A stretch of DNA of 64,000 bases from Pachysolen tannophilus NRRL Y-2460 (GCA_001661245.1 KV454014.1:450954-514953); one strand, 5' to 3'; counted from the first letter of the stretch, positions 20,111 to 30,762 are shown. Notes: generated by a model from the sequence alone, not told the origin. Made by a program: numbers and translations.

Positions 20111-20567
20111 AAATATATTAAAGTCTAGAGTTTTATCCCTAAGCAAAAAGTTTTTTCTTATATAATTTCTCTACTTATATGATAAGTTTTTATATTCCTT
20201 TACTTCGATAAGAAGATTATTTTCATTTTTTTCATTATTTTTTTTTATTTTATTTTATTTTCATTTTTATTTTTTTATTTTATCACATTCATTACACAAA
20301 TTAAATAAATTCAATAAGCATTATTTAAATGCTATTATCACAATTCAAAAATTGTTGTAGTTGATTCAATTTCATTTACTTTGTTAGTTTTCAATTGTGT
20401 TAAAGAGGTTTATATTATTATATATTGATTAGCTAGCTTCAAACGACTGATTTTTTATATATACATAGATAAAACTTTTCACCAAATACAAAAGATTGTT
20501 TAGGGAAGGTATTTTTCTTCGTTTTTTTTTGGAATAAACGATTTGATTGCTTGAATTAAGCAACGTG
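20111..20567. promoter_or_regulatory. MCR1 3' flank and DBR1 upstream region
   Basis: T/A-rich, with TTTTATTTTATTTT-type runs (20220-20282) that may serve as the MCR1 3'-end signal. No gene or named site seen. Confidence 0.5.
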
Positions 20568-21989
20568 ATGTCGAGTAGTGGAGCTACTAAGATTAGAGTA
20601 GCTATTGAAGGTTGTTGTCATGGTGAACTTGATCAAATTTATAATTCGTTATTGGATAAAGCATCAAGAATTAATCAAGCATTACCTGATTTATTAATAA
20701 TTTGTGGAGATTTCCAATCTGTGAGAAACGAACTGGATTTGAATTGTATTTCTATGCCAATAAAATATAGGAAATTAGGAGATTTTCAAAGTTATTATAC
20801 CGGTGTAAAGAAAGCTCCATTAATGACAATATTTATAGGAGGAAATCATGAAGCATCAAATTATTTACAAGAATTAAAATTTGGTGGATGGGTAGCTCCA
20901 AATATTTATTATTTAGGACATTCAGGGTGTATATGGTATAAAGGTCTTAGGATAAGTGGGATATCAGGAATATGGTATCCTTATGATTTTAGTAAACCTA
21001 GATTGGAGAAATTACCTTATGATCAAAATTCAATTAGATCTATTTATCATGTTAGAAAATTGGATTTTTTAAAACAATTTTTAATTAAACAACCAATTTC
21101 AGTGATGTTATCACATGATTGGCCACAAGGAATTGAAAATTATGGGAATTTGAATAGATTATTAAGATTTAAACCTTTTTTCCAAAAAGATATAATTAGT
21201 GGGAAATTAGGATCTCCTGTTAATAGAATATTATTATCTAAATTAATGCCTGAATATTGGTTTTCAGCACATTTACATGTTAAATTTGAAGCTGAAGTTT
21301 TCCATGAATCATCAATTAAGAAAAGGAAAAATAGTTTAGATAAAAATGAAAATTTGGAATTGGAAAATAGTGAATTTAAAAAATTGAAAAATGAATCAAA
21401 TTTAAAAGTAAATAAAGAAGAAATAAGTTTAGAATTAGATGATGAAAATTCATCTCAAGAAGAAGAAGAATCTATTTCTGATGAGGAAAAAATTGGAAAA
21501 CAAAAACAAAAACAACAATTAATTCAAGAATTTGATATAAATAAATTAAATCAATTTGATTCTTTTACATTTACTTCTACAAAATTCTTAGCCTTGGATA
21601 AATGTCTTCCAAAGAGAAATTTTTTAGAACTTTTACACATTCCAGTCACTTCAACAAAACATCCTTCATTTATAGATAACCAAAACTTATACTGGGATAA
21701 AGAATACATAGCAATAACAAAAGTTTTCCACAACATGTTCATCCATACAGACTATTACAAGAAACTATACAAATTCGAAGAAATCTTCAATATAGATAAA
21801 GATATCCTAGATGAATTAAAAAGAGAAATCAATATAGAATTTGAAAAATTAAACGAAAAATCCCATGATTCCTTCCAAATAAACCCAAACTTTTTCGTGA
21901 AAACTGCAAACACAGATACAACTGAACTCAAAGAATACGAAAATCCACAAACAACTACTTTCCTATCAAATTTCAACATAAATCAATAA
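20568..21989 (+). CDS. DBR1: DBR1, RNA lariat debranching enzyme
   Basis: Metallophosphoesterase that cuts the 2'-5' branch of intron lariats. The product is 473 residues. The catalytic motifs run in order: EGCCHGELD (about 13-21, with the Cys and His typical of Dbr1), CGDFQSVRNE (about 46-55), GGNHEAS (about 91), SHDWPQG (about 181) and SAHLHVKF (about 233). The middle is Lys/Glu-rich and variable, then the conserved C-terminal Dbr1 domain follows (TKFLALDKCLPKRNFL). The frame opens at TTG 20547; ATG 20568 (MSSSGATKIRVAIEG) gives the expected N-terminus just before the first motif. Codon 56 (20733-20735) is CTG at a position that is Ala in human and Ser in S. cerevisiae Dbr1 as I recall them. 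Fits a host with many introns. Confidence 0.96.
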   Translation: MSSSGATKIRVAIEGCCHGELDQIYNSLLDKASRINQALPDLLIICGDFQSVRNELDLNCISMPIKYRKLGDFQSYYTGVKKAPLMTIFIGGNHEASNYLQELKFGGWVAPNIYYLGHSGCIWYKGLRISGISGIWYPYDFSKPRLEKLPYDQNSIRSIYHVRKLDFLKQFLIKQPISVMLSHDWPQGIENYGNLNRLLRFKPFFQKDIISGKLGSPVNRILLSKLMPEYWFSAHLHVKFEAEVFHESSIKKRKNSLDKNENLELENSEFKKLKNESNLKVNKEEISLELDDENSSQEEEESISDEEKIGKQKQKQQLIQEFDINKLNQFDSFTFTSTKFLALDKCLPKRNFLELLHIPVTSTKHPSFIDNQNLYWDKEYIAITKVFHNMFIHTDYYKKLYKFEEIFNIDKDILDELKREINIEFEKLNEKSHDSFQINPNFFVKTANTDTTELKEYENPQTTTFLSNFNINQ

Positions 21990-22137
21990 TTACAACAACA
22001 AGCTCAAAATTCAGCTCAAAAACCTGTATAGTAATCATAGTAATCAGAAGAATTCCGTACAATAGAAAAAAGGTCGTGTGTTTTGTAGACAAGTTTTCTT
22101 TGTAGCTTTAAAAATTTCGAGAAATCAATGTGTCTGA

Positions 22138-22147
22138 TTTTGCCTCC
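22138..22147 (-). promoter_or_regulatory. Rpn4-type proteasome box upstream of RPT1
   Basis: Reads GGAGGCAAAA on the minus strand, about 140 bp before the RPT1 ATG. It is one base from both the S. cerevisiae PACE core (GGTGGCAAA, TTTGCCACC reversed) and the Candida albicans form GAAGGCAAAA. Being upstream of a proteasome gene, a role in Rpn4-type control is a reasonable inference. Confidence 0.55.
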
Positions 22148-22287
22148 CAATTGGAAGCGATACGATAGCATTTTATAATATAACCATTTTAATTGTTTAT
22201 CAATTAACACTTGAATTGTGAATAAGAGAGTGAGTGTGAGTGTATCAGAGAAGAAGAAAAGACAAGTAAAAGAAAAAAAAAAGAAAT

Positions 22288-23673
22288 ATGCTGCCAAAAG
22301 AGGATTGGGAAAAATATAAGGCGCCGATTGAAGATGAGAAAAAACCTGAAGATGAAATCAAACCTTTGTCTGAAGGTGATATTCAAGTTTTGAAAACATA
22401 CGGTGCAGCTCCATATGGAGCTGCGTTGAAGCAAATTGAGGATGATTTGAAAGAGATTGAGAATAGAATTAAAGAGAAGGTAGGAGTTGAAGAAAGTGAC
22501 ACTGGGTTAGCTCCTTCGACATTATGGGATGTAGCTGCTGATAAACAAAGGATGTCTGAAGAACAACCTTTACAAGTTGCAAGATGTACTAAGATTATTA
22601 AGAGCGGTGGTGATTCGTCTTCTTCTCTGGGTACTGGTGGTGCTGGTAATGAGAGTGGGGGTGATAATCTGGATACAAATCTGATTGATGAAAAGGCAAA
22701 ATATGTTATTAATATAAAACAAATAGCTAAATTTGTTGTTGGATTGGGAGAAAAAGTTTCTCCAACAGATATTGAAGAAGGTATGAGAGTAGGTGTTGAT
22801 AGAACAAAATATGAAATCCAATTACCATTACCGCCAAGAATTGATCCTTCTGTAACGATGATGACAGTTGAAGAAAAACCAGATGTTACTTATAGTGATG
22901 TAGGTGGATGTAAAGATCAAATTGAAAAATTAAGAGAAGTTGTTGAATTACCATTGTTATCACCAGAAAGATTTGTTAAATTGGGTATTGATCCTCCAAA
23001 AGGTATATTACTTTATGGACCTCCAGGTACAGGGAAAACATTATGTGCTAGAGCTGTTGCTAATAGAACAGATGCAACTTTTATTAGAGTTATTGGTTCT
23101 GAATTGGTTCAGAAATATGTTGGTGAAGGTGCTAGAATGGTTAGAGATTTATTTGAAATGGCAAGAACTAAAAAAGCATGTATTGTATTTTTTGATGAAA
23201 TTGATGCTATTGGTGGTGCAAGATTTGATGATGGTGCAGGTGGTGACAATGAAGTTCAAAGAACAATGTTGGAATTAATTACTCAATTGGATGGTTTTGA
23301 TCCAAGAGGTAATATTAAAGTTATGTTTGCTACAAATAGACCAAATACTTTAGATCCAGCATTATTAAGACCAGGAAGAATTGATAGAAAAGTAGAATTT
23401 TCATTACCAGATCTTGAAGGACGTGCAAACATTTTCAGAATTCATTCAAAATCAATGTCTGTAGAAAGAGATATAAGATGGGAATTAATTTCAAGATTAT
23501 GTCCAAACTCAACAGGTGCTGAATTAAGATCTGTATGTACAGAAGCAGGTATGTTTGCCATAAGAGCAAGGAGAAAAGTCGCAACTGAAAAGGATTTCTT
23601 GGCTGCTGTTGAAAAAGTTATTAAAGGTAATATGAAGTTTAGTTCTACTAGTAGATACATGCAATATAATTAG
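22288..23673 (+). CDS. RPT1: RPT1, 26S proteasome base ATPase
   Basis: AAA+ ATPase subunit of the 19S regulatory particle; unfolds substrates and opens the 20S gate. The product is 461 residues (S. cerevisiae 467). The N-terminus ([11 protein letters not shown]) and the segment [20 protein letters not shown] are diagnostic of Rpt1 among the six Rpts. Walker A GPPGTGKT lies at about 242-249 and Walker [10 protein letters not shown] at about 301-309. The second region of homology is [20 protein letters not shown] Gly/Ser-rich linker of variable sequence (about 110-133) replaces part of the OB-domain loop. Codon 2 is CTG where relatives have Pro (or Ser/Ala), so the code matters for that residue. 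The proteasome box at 22138-22147 lies upstream. Confidence 0.97.
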   Translation: MLPKEDWEKYKAPIEDEKKPEDEIKPLSEGDIQVLKTYGAAPYGAALKQIEDDLKEIENRIKEKVGVEESDTGLAPSTLWDVAADKQRMSEEQPLQVARCTKIIKSGGDSSSSLGTGGAGNESGGDNLDTNLIDEKAKYVINIKQIAKFVVGLGEKVSPTDIEEGMRVGVDRTKYEIQLPLPPRIDPSVTMMTVEEKPDVTYSDVGGCKDQIEKLREVVELPLLSPERFVKLGIDPPKGILLYGPPGTGKTLCARAVANRTDATFIRVIGSELVQKYVGEGARMVRDLFEMARTKKACIVFFDEIDAIGGARFDDGAGGDNEVQRTMLELITQLDGFDPRGNIKVMFATNRPNTLDPALLRPGRIDRKVEFSLPDLEGRANIFRIHSKSMSVERDIRWELISRLCPNSTGAELRSVCTEAGMFAIRARRKVATEKDFLAAVEKVIKGNMKFSSTSRYMQYN

Positions 23674-23954
23674 ATTTTACTTTGTTACTTTTGTTTACTT
23701 TTGTTTTATTGTTTGCATGATGAATGATTGTTTCATTGTTTTTGTTTTTTATTAGTTTCAATCCCAGTCCAGTTAGTGTTGCTTTTTTTTATTATTATTA
23801 TTATTCAACTTTTTTGTTTTATTTTTAAATAAAGGTTTTAATTTAAAAGGTTTATTTTGTAATGCTACATTATTTTTAGTCTATATCTAAAAAAAAAATA
23901 CACTCAATTTTGTTGTTGGTTGTTTTTTTTTTTTTTTTTATCAAATAAAAATAC

Positions 23955-24623
23955 TCATTCCCACCAACTAACACAACCCATACCATCTGTCTGACAGCTG
24001 GCTACAATGGCATATGGCGGCACTTTGCCCTTATTATCATCTTTATCTTTATCTGCGCCATCTTGATCTTCATCATTATCGTCATTGTTATCATTATTTC
24101 TACTCAGTTGATTTACCAGTATCAACTCATTCTTTGGACCTTGTGGTTTGACATTAGCAAAAACTTCTTCTTCAACTCTGAAATTTATCCTCTCATTAAT
24201 ATCAAGATATAATTCAGCTGAATCTTCATCTGGTTGCCATATCCAAGCATTATCTGCTTCTGAATAATAACTATTCTCAAACAAGTAGTCTTTAGGTATA
24301 AATATATCATTGAAAAATTCCAATTTCACCTTAATCCCTTCTGGAGTACACTTCTCTATCCAACCAGTCAATACCTCACCTACAAAAGGTTTCCATATAA
24401 CCATTCTGAAATTCACTTTGACATAAGATGAAGCATCACCTGGTTTTAATAATCCATCGTCTATAGAAATTATATCCCAAACGGTAATCACAAGTCCCAA
24501 CTTAGGAATAACTTTATTTGCATATTTCTTGTTGAGCTCATTAACAATTGCTTTTCTAATTGGAATACCAAATGCTGGAGGTGGAATACTTATAAGATCA
24601 GAAATGACCGATAGTTGAAACAT
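23955..24623 (-). CDS. RPC25: RPC25, RNA polymerase III subunit (Rpb7-like)
   Basis: Stalk subunit of RNA polymerase III (pairs with Rpc17), needed for initiation on tRNA and 5S genes. The product is 222 residues (S. cerevisiae 212). The Rpb7 N-terminal domain runs over about 1-80 (KLGLVITVWDIISIDDGLL). The S1-like Rbc25 domain follows with FVGEVLTGWIEKCTPEGIKV and the diagnostic end YAIVASCQTDGMGCVSWWE. An Asp/Asn-rich acidic insertion (about 172-197) sits just before the last strand. It is convergent with RPT1. Upstream lies a cluster of GTGAC motifs. The start is ATG 24623 (MFQLSVISDLISIPP). Confidence 0.95.
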   Translation of the reverse strand: MFQLSVISDLISIPPPAFGIPIRKAIVNELNKKYANKVIPKLGLVITVWDIISIDDGLLKPGDASSYVKVNFRMVIWKPFVGEVLTGWIEKCTPEGIKVKLEFFNDIFIPKDYLFENSYYSEADNAWIWQPDEDSAELYLDINERINFRVEEEVFANVKPQGPKNELILVNQLSRNNDNNDDNDEDQDGADKDKDDNKGKVPPYAIVASCQTDGMGCVSWWE

Positions 24624-25127
24624 AATTTGTCAAATATGTAATTTTGTAATTTCTACTAATAAAAAAATCGAACCTCTTTTTTTTTTTTTTTTTCTTTCTC
24701 TTTTCCCCTAATTTTTTTTATAATCAACAAAAAACCCCTGATCTATAATAGCTCCCAACTTTTATCCTATTTATGGTGAATTCTCGTAAGTCTTGTAAGT
24801 CTCCTATGTCATCTCAAGAAGCACCCATCTCTGGTTTACAGTGAAAAATTGTTTAAATGAAAAAATTTCAGTGTCACACAAAACAAAGTGACATAGGGCG
24901 AGTGACACTGTGGTGTCACATCCCAAACCACCTTTTTAAATAAAAGGTTGTTATAGTTGAATGATTTAGGATGAATTGATGATTACTAGGGAGTATAGAG
25001 CGCGTTTTTGCTTATATTAAATAGAAAACCAGAGGAACAACCTTAGTGAAGAGTAGGATACAAAAATAATAACAATAAAAAAAAAAAAATAAAAAGGAAA
25101 AGAAAAATGAAAAGAAAAGAAAGTCTA
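24624..25127. promoter_or_regulatory. RPC25 upstream region with GTGAC cluster
   Basis: A T-rich leader lies near 24678-24720. Further out is a clustered set of GTGTCAC/GTGACAC sequences (24871-24919) preceded by TGAAAAATTG (24842-24851), which resembles an RRPE box. A-runs precede the PUF6 stop. No gene seen. Confidence 0.55.
24871..24919. promoter_or_regulatory. Four clustered GTGAC-type motifs
   Basis: GTGTCACA (24871), GTGACA (24888), GTGACAC (24902) and GTGTCAC (24913) occur within 49 bp, two of them forming an inverted pair. Clustering in both orientations suggests binding of a dimeric or repeated factor about 250-300 bp upstream of RPC25. TGACA/TGTCA is a core used by TALE homeodomain factors such as Cup9; that link is inference. 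Confidence 0.5.
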
Positions 25128-27176
25128 TCATTTTTGTAATTTTATTAATAACTGAGCACCTTTATTACCATTTTCTTCAGCTTCCTTAGCTAAGAAATTT
25201 TTAAGATTCTTGATTATTTTTAAGAAATTTTTGGCAGTATCTTCTTTACAATTTTCATTTTGTATGCTTTCAAAAAGTGCAATAACCACAAATGAGCCTG
25301 GAGATTTAATCCAAGCTTTTAATGCATTTTCATTTTCACCTTCTTCAAAAATTTCATTAATAAACTTCAAGGTAAAATTTAAACCTAATAAGCAAGAGTC
25401 CTTTACTTTTACAACAGTCTTCTCTTTAGCATTCCAACGACCACCTTGAATCAATGTTCTCAATAATCTTGCTGAAAAAGGTTTATTAATCAAATGGTCT
25501 TCACTTAACAGTTTCCCATTAAAAGATTCAATTATAGTATTTAATGCCTTTTCACGTTTATCAGTGTCAATATCTTCATTTAACAATACTTCACCAACAA
25601 ACTGAGATCCAATATTTTCACCTAATGACTCAAAAGGATGATTTATAATACATTCAAAGAAACTTTCACCAAATGCTTTTAATAACTCTAAACGTCTTTG
25701 TTCTTGTGGTTTCTTAGAAGTTTCTTTCGAAAACTCTTCATATCTCAATAGTTCCTTTTTGGTGATTGGAGAAAAAAAATGAGGATCAAGACCATTTAAA
25801 AGATATAAAAATGGACGTCTTGAAAATTTATCTACAATCAACTCATGCATGGTAGAAGAATATTCATTGACAAATGATTTGGAAACCAAAACTGTATCAT
25901 CCACAGTCATGAATATTGTAGTTAGCACTAAATTACCGTGTTCATTAGTGATTAAACTTTTAGCATGCAGCTTTAATGTTTTCAAAATCATTTTTCTTTC
26001 TTTAGCAGTTGCTTTTGCAATTAAAGTACATGCAACATTAGAACCTTCTGGGGTATGCACTAATTCTGCAAATTGTTCATGTAATAACTCAATAAATTCA
26101 TGAGTTTGCTTATCATCACAAATTTTAATATATTCTTCCATAACAGCATGTAAAATCTGAAAACCTGTTGAACCTTTATCTACAGAAGCAGTAATAGTTC
26201 CTATCAAATTTCTTGTAATCAAAGCCTTTTTCTCTTCTGATTCTTTTGCAACTTCCTCTATATCTTTTCCATCACCAGCATTTTTGAAAACTGCGTATTC
26301 AGCACCCCAAAATTCTCTAATCATTTGTTTTTTCTGATTCAGTGTTGCATAAAGTACATATAAATCTTCAACAACATAAGCACCTTCTCTATGTCTCATT
26401 AATTTTCTTAATTTACCATGCAATTCATTCAAGATAAGATCACGGGATTCTTTAGATCCATAATGTAACAATTTAACCAAAAGATACTTACCATAAGAAC
26501 TAGTAGCCAATTGATAATAATTTCCCTTTAAAGAAGAAACAATAACGTCTCTTCTTTGTTTAGAAGAATATTTAACCAAAGTTTGAACAACTCTTGAAGA
26601 ATCATGTTTCATAACTAAATCTTTAATAACATCTTTTGATAATTCCCAAATATCGTTACATAATTTTTCTCTAATGTCTTTAGGTAATGGTGGATTTTTA
26701 ACTCTTAATTTTTCCCAAATAAATTTGATTTTTTGAACTTCAACACCTGCTTTTCTTTGCAATTTCCTCTCTTCTAAAAGTTTCTTTTGCTCTGCATGTT
26801 GTTCTTTTGAACTTTGCTTGGGTTTTGAATCTTCAGCATCACCATCATCTTCATTAGCTTCATCTTCATTAGCATCATCTTCAACAGCAGCATCACCATT
26901 CAATTCACCTTCATCTCCATCCAAGTCGTCTAACTCATCAAGCTCATCCTCTTCCGACTCTGAAACAGAATCTAAGGAATCATCTGAAGATTCACTATCG
27001 TCATCATTATCACTTTTTCCACTTTCTGAATCTGAATTTGAACTTTCCTCTCCATAAGATGGAGTCTCAATTTGTTTGACTTCCTTCTTATTCTCGGATT
27101 TCTTCTGTTTCTTTACTCCATTTTTTAAAGAATCAGAAACTATAGAACGCTTCACAGCCCTATTTCCTGATACCAT
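25128..27176 (-). CDS. PUF6: PUF6, Pumilio-like nucleolar RNA-binding protein
   Basis: Nucleolar PUF-like protein acting in 60S subunit assembly and, in S. cerevisiae, in repression of ASH1 mRNA. The product is 682 residues (S. cerevisiae 656). An N-terminal Lys/Ser region is followed by a long acidic stretch (about 45-115). Pumilio-type repeats follow (HDSSRVVQTLVKYSSKQRRD, SSYGKYLLVKLLHYG, REGAYVVEDLYVLY, TPEGSNVACTLIAKATAKER). The C-terminal CPL domain contains SRRPFLYLLNGLDPHFFSP. The frame opens at TTG 27182; ATG 27176 is two codons in. Upstream lie an RRPE box and a near-perfect PAC box, the pair that marks ribosome-biogenesis genes. Confidence 0.95.
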   Translation of the reverse strand: MVSGNRAVKRSIVSDSLKNGVKKQKKSENKKEVKQIETPSYGEESSNSDSESGKSDNDDDSESSDDSLDSVSESEEDELDELDDLDGDEGELNGDAAVEDDANEDEANEDDGDAEDSKPKQSSKEQHAEQKKLLEERKLQRKAGVEVQKIKFIWEKLRVKNPPLPKDIREKLCNDIWELSKDVIKDLVMKHDSSRVVQTLVKYSSKQRRDVIVSSLKGNYYQLATSSYGKYLLVKLLHYGSKESRDLILNELHGKLRKLMRHREGAYVVEDLYVLYATLNQKKQMIREFWGAEYAVFKNAGDGKDIEEVAKESEEKKALITRNLIGTITASVDKGSTGFQILHAVMEEYIKICDDKQTHEFIELLHEQFAELVHTPEGSNVACTLIAKATAKERKMILKTLKLHAKSLITNEHGNLVLTTIFMTVDDTVLVSKSFVNEYSSTMHELIVDKFSRRPFLYLLNGLDPHFFSPITKKELLRYEEFSKETSKKPQEQRRLELLKAFGESFFECIINHPFESLGENIGSQFVGEVLLNEDIDTDKREKALNTIIESFNGKLLSEDHLINKPFSARLLRTLIQGGRWNAKEKTVVKVKDSCLLGLNFTLKFINEIFEEGENENALKAWIKSPGSFVVIALFESIQNENCKEDTAKNFLKIIKNLKNFLAKEAEENGNKGAQLLIKLQK

Positions 27177-27253
27177 TTCCAATTTACAATTATCTATGGT
27201 ATATATAATTAATTATAAATTTCTTTACTTTTATTTCTTATAGATTTTGTATG

Positions 27254-27263
27254 TGAAAAATTT
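27254..27263 (+). promoter_or_regulatory. RRPE box (TGAAAAATTT) of PUF6
   Basis: Exact TGAAAAATTT about 80 bp upstream of the PUF6 ATG. It is the ribosomal RNA processing element typically found beside PAC in ribosome-biogenesis promoters. Confidence 0.6.
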
Positions 27264-27308
27264 TAAAAAATTTTTTTTATAAAAATTTTTTTTTTAGTTT
27301 TTCTTCAA

Positions 27309-27318
27309 ATCTCATCTC
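27309..27318 (-). promoter_or_regulatory. PAC-like box of PUF6
   Basis: Minus strand reads GAGATGAGAT, nine of ten bases matching the PAC consensus GCGATGAGAT (Dot6/Tod6 target in S. cerevisiae), about 135 bp upstream of the start and 46 bp beyond the RRPE box. Confidence 0.6.
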
Positions 27319-27840
27319 CAAAATTTAATTTATAATTTATCACAACTACAACGATAATACTTAAATAATACTAAATCAAAACGACAATTAACAAAATCAA
27401 GTGCTATAAAAAAAATATATATATATAGTTATTATCAATAAATATCACAAATTTCATGTTTATTATGGTCACATAAAACCTGAGTTTTCAAAAAAACAAA
27501 AAATAAGAATAAAAAACTCTATGAACAAATAAGAGGTTGAAAAAAAAAAATAAAATGAAAATAGTTATATAAAAGAAAAAAAAAAAAAAAATAAAAAAAC
27601 AAATTGTGATATCATCTTTAGGAAATTTTAATTGATAAGTCATTATTGTAGCACCATTATTTGTTGAAACATACAAATGTTAAGCTTTATAAATGAACAA
27701 ATTGAAAAATTAAAATTTTAAATGGATACATATATTTTGTAAATTTTTTTTTTTTTTTTATTTTTTCTCTTATACAATGGTGGTAATAATAGATATATCA
27801 ATTATTGTGTAAATGATAATAATTTGAATAAAAAACTTTC

Positions 27841-29763
27841 TTAGTATGCTCTGATGGTTGGAGGAACTGGTTTACATTCCTTTTCATCTAATGTGGTGGC
27901 AATGACTGATCTGTATTTCAAATCAACTTTATCACCGAAATTCTTTTGCCATGATAATGTATGTTTCATCCAGTTAACATCATCTCTTTCTGGGAAATCT
28001 TCTCTTGCATGAGCACCTCTTGATTCTTTTCTAACAAGAGCAGATTCAGCAGTTTGAGTAGCACAAGTTAACAAGTTTTGTAATTCCATAGTTTCAACTA
28101 AATCAGAGTTCCAAATCATTGATCTATCTGTAGTTTTAACATGTTTAAAACTACTATCAATTTCTCCAATTTCTTTAACACCTTGTTCTAAAGAATCATT
28201 TGTTCTAAAGACAGAAACATGTTTTTGCATAGTTTTTTGCATTGCTAATCTTATATCAGCTGTAGATTTAGTACCTTCAGCAGTTCTTAATTTATCCAAA
28301 TTAGCAACTGATTCATGACCAATATTAGTTGGTAATTGTGTAGTATGAGGAGTATTTGGAGTTTTTGTACCTGCAATTGTATGAGAAACAGCACGACCGA
28401 AAACAACTAAATCTAACAAGGAATTAGCACCCAATCTGTTAGCACCATGGACAGAAGCACAAGCAGCTTCACCACAAGCATATAAACCTTCAACAATCTT
28501 ATCCTTACCATTTTCATCAACAGTGATAACTTCACCAGTCCATTTAGTTGGAATACCACCCATATTATAATGAACAGTTGGTAAAATTGGAATTGGTTCT
28601 TTTGTAACATCAACACCAGCAAAGATAGCAGCAGTTTCAGAAATACCTGGTAATCTTTCTTTTAAGACAGCAGCAGGTATATGGGATAATTGTAAGAACA
28701 TGTGATCTTTTTCAGGACCAACACCTCTACCTTCATTAATTTCCATAGTAATAGCTCTTGAAACAACATCTCTACAAGCTAAATCTTTAGCAGTTGGAGC
28801 ATATCTTTCCATAAATCTTTCACCTTCAGAATTGATCAAATAACCACCTTCACCTCTAGCACCTTCAGTGATCAAACAACCTGAACCATAAATACCAGAA
28901 GGATGGAATTGAATGAATTCTAAATCTTGTAACGGTAAACCTGCACGAGCAACCATTGCATAACCATCACCAGTACAAGTATGGGCAGAAGTACAAGAGA
29001 AATAAGCTCTACCATAACCACCAGTTGCAAGAACAGTGTTATGAGCTCTAAATCTATGTAAAGTACCATCTTCTTCGTTATATGCAATAACACCAACACA
29101 TTTACCATCATGCATCAATAAATCCATAGCGAAAAATTCAATGAAAAAATGGGTATTATGTCTTAAAGCTTGACCATATAAAGTGTGTAACAATGCATGT
29201 CCAGTTCTATCAGCAACAGCACAAGTTCTATAAGCTTGACCACCTTTACCAAATTCTTTTGATTGACCACCAAAAGCTCTTTGATAAATTCTACCAGAAT
29301 CAGTTCTTGAAAATGGAACACCAAAATGTTCCAATTCAATAATTGATTTTGGTGCTTCTCTTGTCATATAATGAATAGCATCTTGATCACCAAGCCAATC
29401 AGAACCTTTAACAGTATCATACATATGCCAATGCCAGTCATCCTTATGCATATTACCTAAAGCAGCATTGATACCACCTTGAGCAGCAACAGTATGAGAT
29501 CTTGTTGGAAATAATTTTGAAATACAAGCAGTTTTAAAACCAGCTTCAGCCAACCCAAAAGCTGCTCTTAAACCAGCACCTCCAGCACCAACAACAACAC
29601 AGTCATATTCATGATCAATGATATGATAATCCTTGGCCATAGCTATAGAAGCATTCTTACCGTTTAATTCAGTCTGATTACCAATAACTTGACTCCTTAT
29701 TAACGAACTCGAAAAAAAACGATTCGAAGATTTAATCAAACTCTTGTTACGTAAAGAAAACAT
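27841..29763 (-). CDS. SDH1: SDH1, succinate dehydrogenase flavoprotein
   Basis: Catalytic FAD subunit of complex II; oxidises succinate to fumarate in the mitochondrial matrix. The product is 640 residues, matching the yeast family. A Ser/Arg-rich presequence covers about the first 30 residues. The FAD dinucleotide fold is [20 protein letters not shown] (about 55-74). The covalent flavin His is His90 in [14 protein letters not shown]. Catalytic-site residues are in the segments [20 protein letters not shown] and [21 protein letters not shown]. The C-terminal domain ends PTIRAY. Codons are strongly biased, as expected for high expression; I found no in-frame CTG in the lines scanned. The upstream region on its right side is long (about 1 kb), shared with the 3' side of the copper ATPase gene. 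Confidence 0.98.
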   Translation of the reverse strand: MFSLRNKSLIKSSNRFFSSSLIRSQVIGNQTELNGKNASIAMAKDYHIIDHEYDCVVVGAGGAGLRAAFGLAEAGFKTACISKLFPTRSHTVAAQGGINAALGNMHKDDWHWHMYDTVKGSDWLGDQDAIHYMTREAPKSIIELEHFGVPFSRTDSGRIYQRAFGGQSKEFGKGGQAYRTCAVADRTGHALLHTLYGQALRHNTHFFIEFFAMDLLMHDGKCVGVIAYNEEDGTLHRFRAHNTVLATGGYGRAYFSCTSAHTCTGDGYAMVARAGLPLQDLEFIQFHPSGIYGSGCLITEGARGEGGYLINSEGERFMERYAPTAKDLACRDVVSRAITMEINEGRGVGPEKDHMFLQLSHIPAAVLKERLPGISETAAIFAGVDVTKEPIPILPTVHYNMGGIPTKWTGEVITVDENGKDKIVEGLYACGEAACASVHGANRLGANSLLDLVVFGRAVSHTIAGTKTPNTPHTTQLPTNIGHESVANLDKLRTAEGTKSTADIRLAMQKTMQKHVSVFRTNDSLEQGVKEIGEIDSSFKHVKTTDRSMIWNSDLVETMELQNLLTCATQTAESALVRKESRGAHAREDFPERDDVNWMKHTLSWQKNFGDKVDLKYRSVIATTLDEKECKPVPPTIRAY

Positions 29764-30762
29764 TATGACTTAAAAAATTTTTTTTTTCAAGCTTCCCTTT
29801 ATTAATATATCTTTCTTATATTAACCGCCGTTGAATTAATTAATTATTTAATTAATTAATTAATTATATTTTGAATATTATATTGCTGTATATTTGTATA
29901 TATCTTTTCAAGAATTCAAACCGCTACAAACGACCAATTCACTAACCTTTTTCTTTTAATTAAAAAAGACAAAAACTGAAAAGATCAACTCCAATTAAAC
30001 GAAACAAAGAAGAAAGTAAAAAAAAAAAAAAAAAAAATTAATTTAGATAATACAATAAATATAATAATAATAATAATGATATTAAAATAATATTAAACAA
30101 AATTATATATATTACTAATGGAGTTTTTTTCTTTTTTTCTTTCTTTCTTTCTTTCGCAAAACTAATTCTTAATTGAGTTGAAGAAGCTCTTCACGGGAGC
30201 TTTTACCTTACTTTAACTCAATTTTTAATTAATGTGTTTTGCAGTATAAAATCAATTGTAGTCATCAAAGCGGATGCGATTCCGGAAAGTTTCGTAACAA
30301 GTTTTGGCTTGAATAAGCCAATTAAATTTTAACAATTTCTAATTAAAGGCTGAAAGCAAATCGAAAGAGGAAAGTGTTGAGTGGCTAGTACCTGGTTTTT
30401 TAGTTGTCAAAAGTGGCTAGGGAGTTTTTAACTTGAGTCCTGTGAGTGAATAAGTAAGTAAGTATATTGTATTATCCTACACTACTAAGTTTTATGCCCT
30501 CGTAAACCTCGGGTTTTCGCATTTCCCTTGTTTTTTTTTTTTTTTTTTTTTGTGGAGGACTGGCCGGTAACTGAATTCACAAGGAAGTGAGTTTGAAAAA
30601 ATCTACCCGGTTTTGTACAGATCAAATAATTAAAATAAAGTATTTTATTTTTTTTAAAATAACAAATAAACGTAAAACATCCTACACCATAAATCATACA
30701 CAGCACACCATTAAAATATACATCCCACACCACTTACACCACTTACACCACTTACACACCAG
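29764..30762. promoter_or_regulatory. 1-kb SDH1 upstream region; copper-ATPase 3' flank
   Basis: Includes an ATTA-rich tract (29836-29868), a poly-A run (30019-30037), a TTTC run (30126-30155), a nested hairpin (30172-30222), the short hairpin GGCTT/AAGCC (about 30307-30320) and a poly-T run (30530-30551). The 82-codon frame at 30485-30733 (minus) is not a known protein and I do not call it. A non-coding transcript is possible but unproven. Confidence 0.5.
30172..30222. other. Nested hairpin, possible structured RNA
   Basis: Outer arms ATTGAGTT (30172-30179) and AACTCAAT (30215-30222) pair over 8 bp. Inner arms AAGCTC (30184-30189) and GAGCTT (30197-30202) pair over 6 bp with a 7-nt loop. 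Two perfect nested stems in 51 bp of AT-rich sequence are unusual. It does not match U1, U2, U4, U5 or U6 snRNA as I remember them. Confidence 0.4.

Larger units (their letters stand above)
27177..27840. promoter_or_regulatory. PUF6 upstream region and SDH1 3' flank
   Basis: The PUF6-proximal part holds RRPE- and PAC-like boxes. The remainder (27400-27840) is AT-rich, with T/A runs likely belonging to SDH1 3'-end formation. No gene seen. Confidence 0.6.

Noticed and set aside
30485-30733. 82-codon minus-strand frame ending in a basic tail
   Set aside because: The basic part comes from a poly-T run read in reverse; no family match, and it lies in the copper-ATPase 3' flank.
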